This document shows, piece after piece, positions 1 through 8,109 of a DNA stretch of 64,000 nucleotides. Origin of the DNA: Pseudomonas sp. MM223 (GTDB lineage Bacteria > Pseudomonadota > Gammaproteobacteria > Pseudomonadales > Pseudomonadaceae). The notes beneath the pieces were generated by a model. The model was not told where the DNA came from and ran no database searches. It saw only the letters and a list, made by a program, of their open reading frames with translations. Positions within the stretch are counted from its first letter, which is position 1; every line of letters starts with the position of its first letter. The stretch covers positions 3,641,501-3,705,500 of the forward strand of contig OX352322.1 of the NCBI GenBank assembly GCA_947090765.1, written 5' to 3'. The translations under genes and the position numbers were made by a program.

Positions 1-303
1 GAAGCAAAGGTGGCACGGGCGCAGATTGAAGGGCTGAGCAAGGCGCTGGATTTGTATCGCCTCGAAGTCGGCCACTACCCCAACAGTGAGCAAGGCCTGC
101 AGGCCCTGGTAGTCGCCCCCAGTGGCGAAGCACGCTGGACCGGCCCGTACCTGCAGAAGGCCGTGCCGCAGGACCCATGGGGCCGCCCTTACATCTACCG
201 GCAACCTGGCGAGAACGGCGGTGAGTACGACTTGCTGTCCATGGGCAAGGACGGCCAACCCGGCGGTGACGGCGAAAACGCCGAAATTACCAGTTGGCAG
301 TAA
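1..303 (+). CDS. gspG: Type II secretion major pseudopilin GspG, 3' part
   Basis: This is the C-terminal 100 residues of a GspG/XcpT-type pseudopilin, the subunit of the periplasmic pseudopilus that drives type II secretion. The reading frame is open from base 1, so the prepilin leader and hydrophobic helix lie upstream of the window. The conserved globular end is visible: DPWGRPYIYRQPG followed by an acidic glycine-rich loop (SMGKDGQPGGDGENAE) that binds calcium in the family, and the final Trp. gspF follows 11 bases later, so both belong to one operon. The family is certain; which of the Pseudomonas type II systems this is cannot be told from the fragment. Confidence 0.93.
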   Translation, partial: EAKVARAQIEGLSKALDLYRLEVGHYPNSEQGLQALVVAPSGEARWTGPYLQKAVPQDPWGRPYIYRQPGENGGEYDLLSMGKDGQPGGDGENAEITSWQ

Positions 304-314
304 GGAGAGTGGCC

Positions 315-1505
315 ATGCGCTACAGCCTTAAAGCCCTGGGCAGACAGGGCGTGGTGCAGTTGCAGATAGACGCCGAGGACGCCGACCAGGCCCGCCGCCA
401 GGCCGAGAACCAAGGCCTGCGCGTGCTGAGCCTGCGCAGCAATGGCGGCGCTTTGCGCAGCATGGCCTGGCGACGCGAAGCGGCATTCGACCTGGTGCTG
501 TTCAGCCAGGAACTGTCTACCCTGCTCAATGCCGGGCTGCCGCTGATCGACGCCCTGGAAAGCCTGGCGGAAAAGGCGCCAGCCGCCTCCACCCGCAAGG
601 TGCTGGCCGAGCTGGTACGCCAGTTGTACGAAGGCCGTTCGTTGTCCCAGGCCCTGGGCCAGCAACCGCGGATATTTCCACCGCTGTATGTGGCGCTGGT
701 GCAGTCCAGCGAACGCACCGGTGCGCTGGGTGACGCCCTCACGCGCTACATCAGCTACCGCCAGCGCCTGGACCTGGTTCGGCAGAAACTCGTGGGGGCT
801 TCGGTCTACCCGTTATTGCTGTTGCTGGTAGGTGGCGGCGTGGTGCTGTTCCTGCTCGGCTACGTGGTGCCGCGTTTCAGCCAGGTATTCGAGGGCATGG
901 GCACGGAATTGCCTTGGCTGTCACGGGTATTGATGCAAATCGGGCTGTTCCTGCATGCCCAGCAACTGCCGCTGGCGCTAGGCACGGTCGGTGGGGTAAC
1001 GGCACTGTGGCTGGTACGCCGTCACCCACGGGTACGCCGCTGGGCATCTTGCCAATTGCGCCGCCTGCCAGCGCTGCATCAGCGCTTGATGATGTACGAG
1101 CTGGCGCGCTTCTATCGCTCGTTGGGCATCCTGCTGCAAGGTGGTATTCCCATCCTGACCGCCATGGGCATGGCCCGCGGCCTGCTCGGTAGCGCAGCAG
1201 CCCAAGGCCTGGGGCAGGCCAGCCAACGGGTGGGCGAAGGGTTGCCACTGTCCGATGCGCTGGAGGCCGGGCACCTGGTCACGCCAGTGTCGTTGCGCCT
1301 GCTGCGTGCCGGCGAGCAGTCCGGCAACCTGGGCGAGATGCTGGAACGCTGCGCCGACTTCCATGACCAGGAAATCGGCCGCTGGGTGGAATGGTTCGTG
1401 AAACTGTTCGAACCGCTGCTGATGACCTTCATCGGCCTGCTGATCGGCCTGATCGTAATCCTGATGTACATGCCGATCTTCGAACTGGCCTCAAGCATTC
1501 ACTGA
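315..1505 (+). CDS. gspF: Type II secretion inner-membrane platform protein GspF
   Basis: GspF is the polytopic inner-membrane platform of the type II secretion system that contacts the GspE ATPase. The 396-residue product has the usual family length, with two related T2SSF domains (about residues 60-180 and 265-385). Hydrophobic segments lie near 165-190, 215-240 and at the C-terminus. I chose the ATG at 315 because AAGGAG lies just upstream and it yields the usual N-terminus MRYSLKALG; an in-frame start at 294 would overlap gspG. The 3' end overlaps the convergent monooxygenase gene by 7 bases. Confidence 0.93.
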   Translation: MRYSLKALGRQGVVQLQIDAEDADQARRQAENQGLRVLSLRSNGGALRSMAWRREAAFDLVLFSQELSTLLNAGLPLIDALESLAEKAPAASTRKVLAELVRQLYEGRSLSQALGQQPRIFPPLYVALVQSSERTGALGDALTRYISYRQRLDLVRQKLVGASVYPLLLLLVGGGVVLFLLGYVVPRFSQVFEGMGTELPWLSRVLMQIGLFLHAQQLPLALGTVGGVTALWLVRRHPRVRRWASCQLRRLPALHQRLMMYELARFYRSLGILLQGGIPILTAMGMARGLLGSAAAQGLGQASQRVGEGLPLSDALEAGHLVTPVSLRLLRAGEQSGNLGEMLERCADFHDQEIGRWVEWFVKLFEPLLMTFIGLLIGLIVILMYMPIFELASSIH

Positions 1506-2806
1506 ATGGCCAGGCCCAGGCTTTCGCGCAGTGTGCTGCCCTCGTAAGCCGTGCGGTACACCCCGCGCGCCTGCAGCAGCGGCACCACCTCCTGGGTAAA
1601 CCGGCGAAACTGCCCTGGGTGGCCGATGTAGATATTGAAGCCATCCAGTGCCCGTGCCTCGAACCACTCGGCCATTTTTGCCGCTACCGTTTCGGCCGAG
1701 CCAACGAAGGCGCCTGGACGAAGCTTACGGCCGAACTCCACCGCCTGGCGCAGGCTGAACCCCTGCTCCCGGGCCTGGTCAGCGATGCGTTTGGCATTGG
1801 TGAAGAAGCTGCTGCGTGCGTGCTCCAGGCTTTCTTGCGGGAACGGTGCATCAAGGTCGTACTGGCTGAAGTCGTGCCAGCCGAAGTTGCGCCCGAACTC
1901 CTTGAGTGCCAGCTCGAAGCTGTGGTCCTGCTGGTGGTAATGGCGTTCTATCTCGCGGGCGTGTTCGTCGGTGTCGCCCACGTAGATCTCGGCTCCGGGC
2001 AATACCAGCAGTTGCTCGGGGTCGCGCCCCAGCCGCGCAGCGCGGCCTTTCACATCGCGATAGAACGCCTGGCCCTGCTCGATGCTGGCGGCATGGGTGA
2101 AAATGACATCTGCCGTGGCGGCCCCCAGCTCGCGCCCTTGTTGCGAGTCGCCGGCCTGGAAGATCACCGGCTGGCCCTGGGGTGAACGCTGGATGTTCAA
2201 CGGCCCGACGACCGAAAAGTGTTCACCCTTGTGGTTCAGGGCATGCATACGACTGGTGTCGAGAAACTGCCCGGTGACGCGATTGCGCGGAAACGCGCCG
2301 TCCTCATAGGACCGCCACAGGCCCTGCACCACCGCGACATGCTCCTGCGCGCGGGCATAACGGGTGTCGTAGTCGTAATGCTCGTCACGACCATAGTTGC
2401 CGGCGGTGCCGGCATCACCGCTGGTGACCACGTTCCAGCCAGCCCGGCCCTTGCTGATCAAGTCCAGCGAGGCCAGGCGGCGGGCGACGTTGAAGGGTTC
2501 GTTATAGGACGTGGTCAACGTGCCGACCAGGCCGATGTTGCGGGTGGTGACGGCCAGTGCCGAGAGCAGGGTCAGCGGCTCCAGGCGGTTGAGATAGTGG
2601 GACGGTGAACCGGGGGTGATGTACTGGCTATCGACGATGAACATCAGGTCGAACAACGCCGCCTCGGCCTGGCGGGCGATGTCGATGTACCAGTCGATAT
2701 TGACGCTGGCGTCGGCGGGCAGCTCCGGGTCCAGCCACAGGTTGTGCCGGCCAGGGCCGCCGCAGCCCATGGTCAGGGCGCCAAGCTTGATTTTGCGGGT
2801 GGTCAT
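1499..2806 (-). CDS. FMN-dependent monooxygenase, NtaA/SnaA/DszA family (LLM class)
   Basis: A 435-residue luciferase-like flavin monooxygenase of the NtaA/SnaA/SoxA/DszA group. These enzymes use FMNH2 from a separate reductase to oxidise organosulfur or other xenobiotic substrates in the cytoplasm. The family signature GRAGWNVVTSGDAGTAGNYG is present near residue 145, and the N-terminus (MTTRKIKLGALTMG) is typical. The start is supported by GAGGAG upstream of the ATG. Its upstream neighbour on the same strand is an SsuA-like sulfonate-binding protein, and a thiol dioxygenase/rhodanese pair lies beyond, so a role in sulfur scavenging is inferred. The substrate cannot be read from the sequence. 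Confidence 0.88.
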   Translation of the reverse strand: MTTRKIKLGALTMGCGGPGRHNLWLDPELPADASVNIDWYIDIARQAEAALFDLMFIVDSQYITPGSPSHYLNRLEPLTLLSALAVTTRNIGLVGTLTTSYNEPFNVARRLASLDLISKGRAGWNVVTSGDAGTAGNYGRDEHYDYDTRYARAQEHVAVVQGLWRSYEDGAFPRNRVTGQFLDTSRMHALNHKGEHFSVVGPLNIQRSPQGQPVIFQAGDSQQGRELGAATADVIFTHAASIEQGQAFYRDVKGRAARLGRDPEQLLVLPGAEIYVGDTDEHAREIERHYHQQDHSFELALKEFGRNFGWHDFSQYDLDAPFPQESLEHARSSFFTNAKRIADQAREQGFSLRQAVEFGRKLRPGAFVGSAETVAAKMAEWFEARALDGFNIYIGHPGQFRRFTQEVVPLLQARGVYRTAYEGSTLRESLGLAIQ

Positions 2807-2839
2807 GTACAGCTCCTCATAACAGTTGTCGCCTGTACC

Positions 2840-2932
2840 GGCCCAATCGCCGGCAAGCCAGCTCCCACAGGTTTCCCACTAAACCCAAGGCTGTGGTGAT
2901 CCTGTGGGAGCTGGCTTGCCGGCGATTGGGCC
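2840..2932. repeat. REP-type inverted pair
   Basis: Two 32-base arms (2840-2871 and 2901-2932) are perfect reverse complements, separated by 29 bases. Each contains the core GCCGGCAAGCCAGCTCCCAC. The same core recurs as an inverted pair at 24491-24580. It lies between two genes on the minus strand and could fold into a strong hairpin in the transcript. This is the arrangement of Pseudomonas REP doublets. Confidence 0.88.
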
Positions 2933-2945
2933 ACTGCAGGAAAAA

Positions 2946-3881
2946 TCAGTGGTCGAACGCTGCCGCGAACGAGGTATCGAACAGGCTCGCCGCCGGGTAG
3001 CCCTTGATCAGCCCCAGCCCAGCAAAGAAGTCCACGGTCTTCTGCGCATCCACAATCACCTGCGGGTTCAGCGGCGCGACATCGGTACGTGCGCGGGCAA
3101 ACCAGGTGCGGGCAATGTCGCGGTCGGCACGGGTGCGTTTGGCCCAGGCATCGGCATAGGCTTCGGTATGGGCCGGGTCGCTCAAGGTCCAGTCACGGGC
3201 CTTTTTCAAGCGCTGCAAAAAGTCACTGATCTGCGCCCGCTTGGCGTCCACCGCCTTGGCATTGGCCACCACGAAACTCTGCGCCGGGATCAGCCCTTCG
3301 GCCGTGGCCAGCACCCGTGCCCCTTGGCGTTCCTGCTGGGTGACATAGGGCTCCCAGGTCGCGATCACGTCCACCGCACCGCCATCCAGGGCGTGCGAGG
3401 CGTCCAGGGCGCTGAGGTAGCGCAGCTCCAGGGCATCACGCGGCACGGCAGCCTTGTCCAGCGCGCTGAACAACAACTGCTGGCTCCACGAGCCCTTCCA
3501 GATCGCCGCGCGCTTGCCGCGCAGGTCTTCGAGGCTATGAATGTTCGAATCCTTGCGCGCCAGGATCGCCACGCCATCCAGGTTCTGCCGGCTGACCGCA
3601 ATCACCTTGATCGGCGCGCCCAGGGCACCCAGGAACAACGGCGGCGCATCGCCCAGCAGGCCGATGTCCAGGCTGCCCACGTTCAGCGCCTCGGCTACCG
3701 GCGAGCCGGCCGTAAACTGCTTCCATTCCAAGGTATAGGGCAGGTCGTCGAGCACGCCGGCCGCCTCCATTACCGCTCGGGCATTGAAGCTTTGGTCACC
3801 GACCACCAGGGTTTGCGCGGCAGCGGCCAGGCTGAGGGAGCTGGCCAGCACACCAGCGGCCAATTGCTTGAGGTATCGCAC
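2946..3881 (-). CDS. SsuA-like aliphatic sulfonate ABC transporter substrate-binding protein
   Basis: A periplasmic solute-binding protein of the SsuA/TauA/NrtA type, which delivers sulfonates or related oxyanions to an ABC importer. I start it at the GTG at 3881 (GGAGACGAAC upstream), giving 311 residues that begin MRYLKQLAAG with a clear signal peptide ending near AAAAQ. A longer ATG-started form would put about 25 unlikely residues ahead of the signal sequence. No permease or ATPase gene is adjacent, so it is an orphan here; the FMN monooxygenase downstream suggests uptake of an organosulfur compound. The exact ligand is unknown. Confidence 0.87.
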   Translation of the reverse strand: MRYLKQLAAGVLASSLSLAAAAQTLVVGDQSFNARAVMEAAGVLDDLPYTLEWKQFTAGSPVAEALNVGSLDIGLLGDAPPLFLGALGAPIKVIAVSRQNLDGVAILARKDSNIHSLEDLRGKRAAIWKGSWSQQLLFSALDKAAVPRDALELRYLSALDASHALDGGAVDVIATWEPYVTQQERQGARVLATAEGLIPAQSFVVANAKAVDAKRAQISDFLQRLKKARDWTLSDPAHTEAYADAWAKRTRADRDIARTWFARARTDVAPLNPQVIVDAQKTVDFFAGLGLIKGYPAASLFDTSFAAAFDH

Positions 3882-4183
3882 GTTCGTCTCCAGGTACCGT
3901 AGAGGTACATCAGGCCGATCCGCGCGTGCGGTCTCGTGGGGGCATGGGGCTGGCATATTCGCTTTGAATATAACCAGCGCAATGCTTATAAGTTATCTAT
4001 TAAGCGCAGCGCCGTGAAATTCGTTTTGGGCATAACCTAATGCTTTGCCCATGCGCCTATTTCAAAGCAGATTAGCCCATCTGTAAATGCGTTATTTGCA
4101 TATTAGCTTATGCATATTTTTACTTTTGAGAATATTCGGCGCGTTTGCTAGGGTTAACCCAAACCGTCAGCCGAGCCTGAACC
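3882..4183. promoter_or_regulatory. AT-rich divergent control region between sulfur genes
   Basis: This 302-base gap separates the divergent SsuA-like and dioxygenase genes and is clearly AT-richer than the surrounding DNA. It contains a perfect interrupted palindrome, TGCATA (4097-4102) and TATGCA (4109-4114), plus several TTATAAGTTAT-like and GCATAACC-like stretches. This suits binding by LysR-type sulfur regulators such as CysB, but I see no unambiguous consensus. No protein-coding potential is visible. Confidence 0.4.
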
Positions 4184-4792
4184 ATGAGCCAACCCCTGCG
4201 CCTTGACCGCCTGCGCCACTTCATCGACGCGCTTGCACAACTGCTGGAGCAAAAAACCGACGAAGCCACCCTCCTCGACCACGGCCAGGGCCTGCTACGC
4301 AGCCTGGTCGCCCATGACGACTGGTTGCCCGAAGCACTGGCACAACCCGATCCGGCCCGTTACCAGCAGTATTTGCTGCACTGCGATTCGCGCCAGCGCT
4401 TTTCCATCGTCAGCTTCGTTTGGGGGCCCGGCCAGCAAACTCCAATCCACGACCACCGGGTCTGGGGCCTGATCGGCATGCTGCGCGGCGCCGAATATTC
4501 CCAAGGCTTTGCCCGTGGCGAACACGGTGCCTTGCTGCCAGCGGGCAAGCCCGTGCGCCTTGACCCCGGCCATGTAGAGGCCGTTTCGCCACGCATTGGC
4601 GATGTCCATCAGGTCAGCAACGCCTTCGACGACCGGGTGTCGATCAGCATCCACGTGTATGGCGCCAACATTGGCGCTGTCAGCCGCGCGGTGTACCTGC
4701 CCGACGGCAGCGAAAAACCGTTCATTTCCGGCTATTCCAACAGCCTTCTGCCCAACATCTGGGACCTGTCCAAAGAGAACCCTGCCCCATGA
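4184..4792 (+). CDS. Cysteine dioxygenase family protein (thiol dioxygenase)
   Basis: A 202-residue cupin-fold iron enzyme of the cysteine dioxygenase type I family, oxidising a thiol (cysteine or 3-mercaptopropionate) to its sulfinate with O2. The iron ligands are recognisable as H89 and H91 in PIHDHRVWG and H142 in VHQVSN, matching the three-His site of the family. The short hydrophobic motif and overall length fit bacterial members. Its stop codon overlaps the start of the rhodanese gene (ATGA), indicating translational coupling. The sequence alone does not separate cysteine from 3-mercaptopropionate specificity. Confidence 0.87.
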   Translation: MSQPLRLDRLRHFIDALAQLLEQKTDEATLLDHGQGLLRSLVAHDDWLPEALAQPDPARYQQYLLHCDSRQRFSIVSFVWGPGQQTPIHDHRVWGLIGMLRGAEYSQGFARGEHGALLPAGKPVRLDPGHVEAVSPRIGDVHQVSNAFDDRVSISIHVYGANIGAVSRAVYLPDGSEKPFISGYSNSLLPNIWDLSKENPAP

Positions 4793-6375
4793 GCACCGTT
4801 GCCACCCGCTCCTACCACGACATTCGCCGGGCCTTGTTGGCCCATGAAGAACTGGCGCTGATCGATGTACGCGAGGAAGACCCGTTCGCCCAGGAACACC
4901 CCCTGTTCACTGCCAACATCCCCTTGTCCAAGCTGGAACTGGAGATTTACGCCCGTGTGCCCCGGCGTGACACCGCCATTACGGTGTATGACGACGGTGA
5001 AGGCCTGGCAGACCAGGCCGCCGAACGCCTGCTGGCGTTAGGGTACAGCGATGTCGCACTGCTCGAAGGCGGGCTGGCCGGCTGGCGCGCCGCCGGTGGC
5101 GAGCTGTTCCGCGACGTGAACGTGCCGAGCAAGGCCTTTGGCGAGCTGGTTGAAAGCGTGCGCCATACCCCGTCTTTGGCGGCCGAGCACGTGCAGGCGC
5201 TGCTGGACGCCAAGGCCGATGTGGTGGTGCTCGACGCCCGCCGCTTCGACGAATACCAGACCATGAGCATCCCGGGGGGCATCAGTGTGCCGGGCGCCGA
5301 GCTGGTGTTGCGGGTTGCCGAACTGGCGCCCAACCCCGCCACTCAAGTGATCGTCAACTGCGCCGGGCGCACCCGCAGCATCATCGGCACCCAGTCGCTG
5401 GTCAATGCCGGCATCCCCAACCCCGTCGCTGCCCTGCGCAACGGCACCATCGGCTGGACCCTGGCCGGGCAGACGCTGGCGCACGGCCAGGCGCGCCGTT
5501 TCACCGAAGCCAGCGACAGCACCCGCGCCAGCGCCGCCCAACGCGCGCGCAATGTGGCCGACCGTGCCGGTGTGCTGCGCCTGGAACGCGAAGCCCTGCC
5601 CGCCTGGCAGGCCGATATCCAACGCACCACCTACCTGTTCGACGTGCGCACCCCCGAGGAGTATGCCCACGGCCACCTGCCGGGCAGCCGCAGTGTACCG
5701 GGCGGGCAACTGGTGCAGGAAACCGACCACGTCGCCAGCGTGCGTGGGGCGCGAATCGTGCTGGTGGATGATGACGGCGTGCGGGCCAACATGAGCGCTT
5801 CATGGCTGGCGCAAATGGGCTGGCAAGTAGCCGTGCTCGATGGCCTGTCGCTGCAAGACTTCAGCGAGACCGGCGATTGGCAGGCCCCCGTGCCTGCACT
5901 GCCCGCCGTCACCGAAATCGGCGTCGAGCAGTTGGACGACTGGCTGCAAACGCCAGGCACCGTGCTGCTGGACTTCACCACCAGTGCCAACTACGTGAAA
6001 CGGCATATTCCCGGTGCCCACTGGGCAATTCGCGCACAGTTGCCGCACGTACTGGAACAGCTGCCGGTCGCCGAGCGCTATGTACTGACCTGCGGCAGCA
6101 GCTTGCTGGCACGCTTTGCGGCGGTGGATTTGCAGGCGCTGACGCAAACCCCGGTGTACGTACTGGACGGCGGCACGGCGCGCTGGATTGCGGCGGGCAA
6201 GCCGCTGGAAAGTGGCGAAACCTACCTGGCGGTGCCGCGCACCGACCGTTACCGCCGGCCATATGAAGGCACTGATAACCCGCGTGAGGCCATGCAGGGG
6301 TATCTGGATTGGGAGTTCGGGCTGATTGCCCAGCTGGAGCGGGATGGCACCCATGGGTTCAACGTATTGAGTTGA
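4789..6375 (+). CDS. Four-module rhodanese-like sulfurtransferase
   Basis: A 528-residue cytoplasmic protein made of four successive rhodanese-like modules (about residues 5-110, 125-230, 265-360 and 375-480). Module 2 has a classical active-site loop with C191 (CAGRTRS), and module 4 has C435 (CGSSLLAR). Modules 1 and 3 have Asp-rich loops instead (YDDGEG, VDDDGV) and are probably catalytically silent. Rhodaneses carry persulfide sulfur on the loop Cys. Coupling to the dioxygenase by a 4-base overlap suggests joint metabolism of a thiol or persulfide, which is an inference. A terminator hairpin follows. Confidence 0.9.
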   Translation: MSTVATRSYHDIRRALLAHEELALIDVREEDPFAQEHPLFTANIPLSKLELEIYARVPRRDTAITVYDDGEGLADQAAERLLALGYSDVALLEGGLAGWRAAGGELFRDVNVPSKAFGELVESVRHTPSLAAEHVQALLDAKADVVVLDARRFDEYQTMSIPGGISVPGAELVLRVAELAPNPATQVIVNCAGRTRSIIGTQSLVNAGIPNPVAALRNGTIGWTLAGQTLAHGQARRFTEASDSTRASAAQRARNVADRAGVLRLEREALPAWQADIQRTTYLFDVRTPEEYAHGHLPGSRSVPGGQLVQETDHVASVRGARIVLVDDDGVRANMSASWLAQMGWQVAVLDGLSLQDFSETGDWQAPVPALPAVTEIGVEQLDDWLQTPGTVLLDFTTSANYVKRHIPGAHWAIRAQLPHVLEQLPVAERYVLTCGSSLLARFAAVDLQALTQTPVYVLDGGTARWIAAGKPLESGETYLAVPRTDRYRRPYEGTDNPREAMQGYLDWEFGLIAQLERDGTHGFNVLS

Positions 6376-6383
6376 GTTTGCCA

Positions 6384-6404
6384 GGGGCGCGTTGCGCCCC
6401 TTTT
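6384..6404 (+). terminator. Intrinsic terminator after the dioxygenase-rhodanese operon
   Basis: A GGGGCGC / GCGCCCC stem with a 3-base loop is followed directly by TTTT, 9 bases after the rhodanese stop codon. Confidence 0.8.
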
Positions 6405-6501
6405 CGCAACCTGTCACCACACCCTGTTTGTTCCGGGCAGCTTCTCTTCCCGCCACCTTTGTAGCGGGGCCATTGCTGAATGTGCGCAATTGACATAAAT
6501 T

Positions 6502-6520
6502 GCGACTAATTCTCATTAGC
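6502..6520 (+). promoter_or_regulatory. Candidate Fur box upstream of the FecI-type sigma gene
   Basis: GCGACTAATTCTCATTAGC lies about 15 bases before the sigma-factor ATG. It resembles the AT-rich iron boxes that precede many Pseudomonas fecI-like genes (compare the Fur consensus GATAATGATAATCATTATC). It implies expression when iron is scarce. The match is partial. Confidence 0.6.
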
Positions 6521-6533
6521 GCGCATCAGCACC

Positions 6534-7064
6534 ATGCCTGACTCCCTCCCCTCGACCGGACACAGCCTGGCCGGCCTGTACGCCAACCACCATGGCTGGC
6601 TGGTGAACTGGCTGCGCGGGCGCTTGCAGTGTTCGCAACAGGCCGCCGACCTGGCCCAGGACACGTTCGTGCGTGTGCTGCTGGCAGACCGCAGCCAGCC
6701 TTTGCTCAGTGAACTGCGCGAGCCACGCCACTTTCTGGTGACCATGGCCAGGCGCGTAATGATCGACAGCTTCCGCCGCCGGGCACTGGAGCAGGCCTAC
6801 CTGCAACTGTTGGCCGAACAGCCCGAGCAGTATGCGATTTCCCCCGAGGAACGCTGGATGCTGGTGGAAACCCTGCAAGCACTGGATGCGATGCTTGAAG
6901 GCCTGGGCAAGAAGGTCAAGCAGGCGTTTCTGCTATCGCAGTTGCGTGGCCTTGGCTACAAGGACATTGCCGCCCAGATGGACGTATCGGTCAGTTCGGT
7001 CACCAAGTACATTGCCCGCGCTACCGAGCACTGCTTGCTGTTTGCCCTGGAAAACGAACAGTGA
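6534..7064 (+). CDS. FecI-like ECF sigma factor (iron starvation)
   Basis: A 176-residue extracytoplasmic-function sigma factor of the FecI/PvdS group. Region 2 (about residues 15-80, with DLAQDTFVRVL) and region 4 (about 115-165, with GLGYKDIAAQMDVSVSSV as its helix-turn-helix) are both visible. It is followed with a 4-base overlap by a FecR regulator and then by a TonB receptor with an STN domain. This is the standard three-part cell-surface signalling set, in which the loaded receptor signals through FecR to free the sigma factor. The Fur-box-like sequence upstream supports iron control. Confidence 0.92.
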   Translation: MPDSLPSTGHSLAGLYANHHGWLVNWLRGRLQCSQQAADLAQDTFVRVLLADRSQPLLSELREPRHFLVTMARRVMIDSFRRRALEQAYLQLLAEQPEQYAISPEERWMLVETLQALDAMLEGLGKKVKQAFLLSQLRGLGYKDIAAQMDVSVSSVTKYIARATEHCLLFALENEQ

Positions 7065-8023
7065 GCCCCCAGCCCCAACGCCAGGCACTGAGTGCCGCCG
7101 CGCAGTGGTTTGCCCGACTGGGCGAGGCCCCCGCAGACGCGGACTTGCAGCAACGCTGGCAGGCTTGGCATGCGGCCGACCCGCAGCACCAGTGGGCCTG
7201 GCAGCGGGTGGCCATGTTGCAGGCACAACTGAACCGGGCACAAGGCGCACTGGGCCATGACGTGCTGGAGCGTGCCGGCCAGCAGGGCCCGTCGCTGCAG
7301 CGGCGCATGCTGCTCAAGGGGCTGTTGCTGGGCGCGGGGCTTGGCGCCCTGGGCTGGCGCGGTTATCGCGATGCGCCGGTGTGGCTAGCCGACGTACGCA
7401 CGGCCATCGGCGAACAGCGCAAGATGACGCTGAGTGACGGCAGCCGTTTGATCCTTAACACCGGCAGTGCGGTGGACATCGCCTTCAGCAACGACACCCG
7501 CCAGCTACGGCTGCGCGCCGGGGAGATCTTTGTCGAGACCGCCAACGATCACCGCCCGTTCATGGTCAGCACGGCCGAAGGGCACATCAGGGCGCTGGGC
7601 ACCCGGTTCAGTGTCAGACAACAGCACCACCAGACCCGCGTATGCGTTTACCAGCATGCTGTGGTCGTAAACCCCATCAACGCAGTTAGCCAGCTAACGC
7701 GCCTGGACAGCGGGCACAGCCTGTTGTTCGACAACTCCCGCATCCTGCAACGCATGCCACTGGCCAGTACCGACGCGGCCTGGACCGAAGGCCAGCTGGT
7801 GGTGGACGATTGGCGCCTGGATCACCTGCTCGAAGAATTACAGCGGTACCGCAGTGGCTACCTGGGCTGTGCCACGGCAGTCGGCCATTTGCGGGTTTCC
7901 GGCGCCTATTCGCTCACCGACATCGACCTGACCCTGTCCACCGTTGCCCGTTCGCTGCCGGTCAGGCTGGTACGCCACACCCGCTTCTGGACACGCATGG
8001 AGCCATTGAGCAGCACTGCGTGA
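7061..8023 (+). CDS. FecR-family sigma regulator
   Basis: A 320-residue inner-membrane regulator of the adjacent FecI-type sigma factor. The N-terminal cytoplasmic segment carries the FecR N-terminal (DUF4880-like) pattern of spaced tryptophans (AAQWFARLGE, WQAWHAADPQHQWAW). One hydrophobic segment follows near residues 85-105 (GLLLGAGLGALGW), then a periplasmic FecR domain (TAIGEQRKMTLSDGSRLILN). The GTG start overlaps the sigma-gene stop as GTGA, showing translational coupling. It relays the receptor signal across the membrane. Confidence 0.9.
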   Translation: MSPQPQRQALSAAAQWFARLGEAPADADLQQRWQAWHAADPQHQWAWQRVAMLQAQLNRAQGALGHDVLERAGQQGPSLQRRMLLKGLLLGAGLGALGWRGYRDAPVWLADVRTAIGEQRKMTLSDGSRLILNTGSAVDIAFSNDTRQLRLRAGEIFVETANDHRPFMVSTAEGHIRALGTRFSVRQQHHQTRVCVYQHAVVVNPINAVSQLTRLDSGHSLLFDNSRILQRMPLASTDAAWTEGQLVVDDWRLDHLLEELQRYRSGYLGCATAVGHLRVSGAYSLTDIDLTLSTVARSLPVRLVRHTRFWTRMEPLSSTA

Positions 8024-8109
8024 AAAAAGTGCAACGGGCATTGTCGATTTCCCCTCGCCCATTCGCCTCCCTGGCAATAACACCGAAAACACCTCGCCCA
8101 GGAGCTCGC

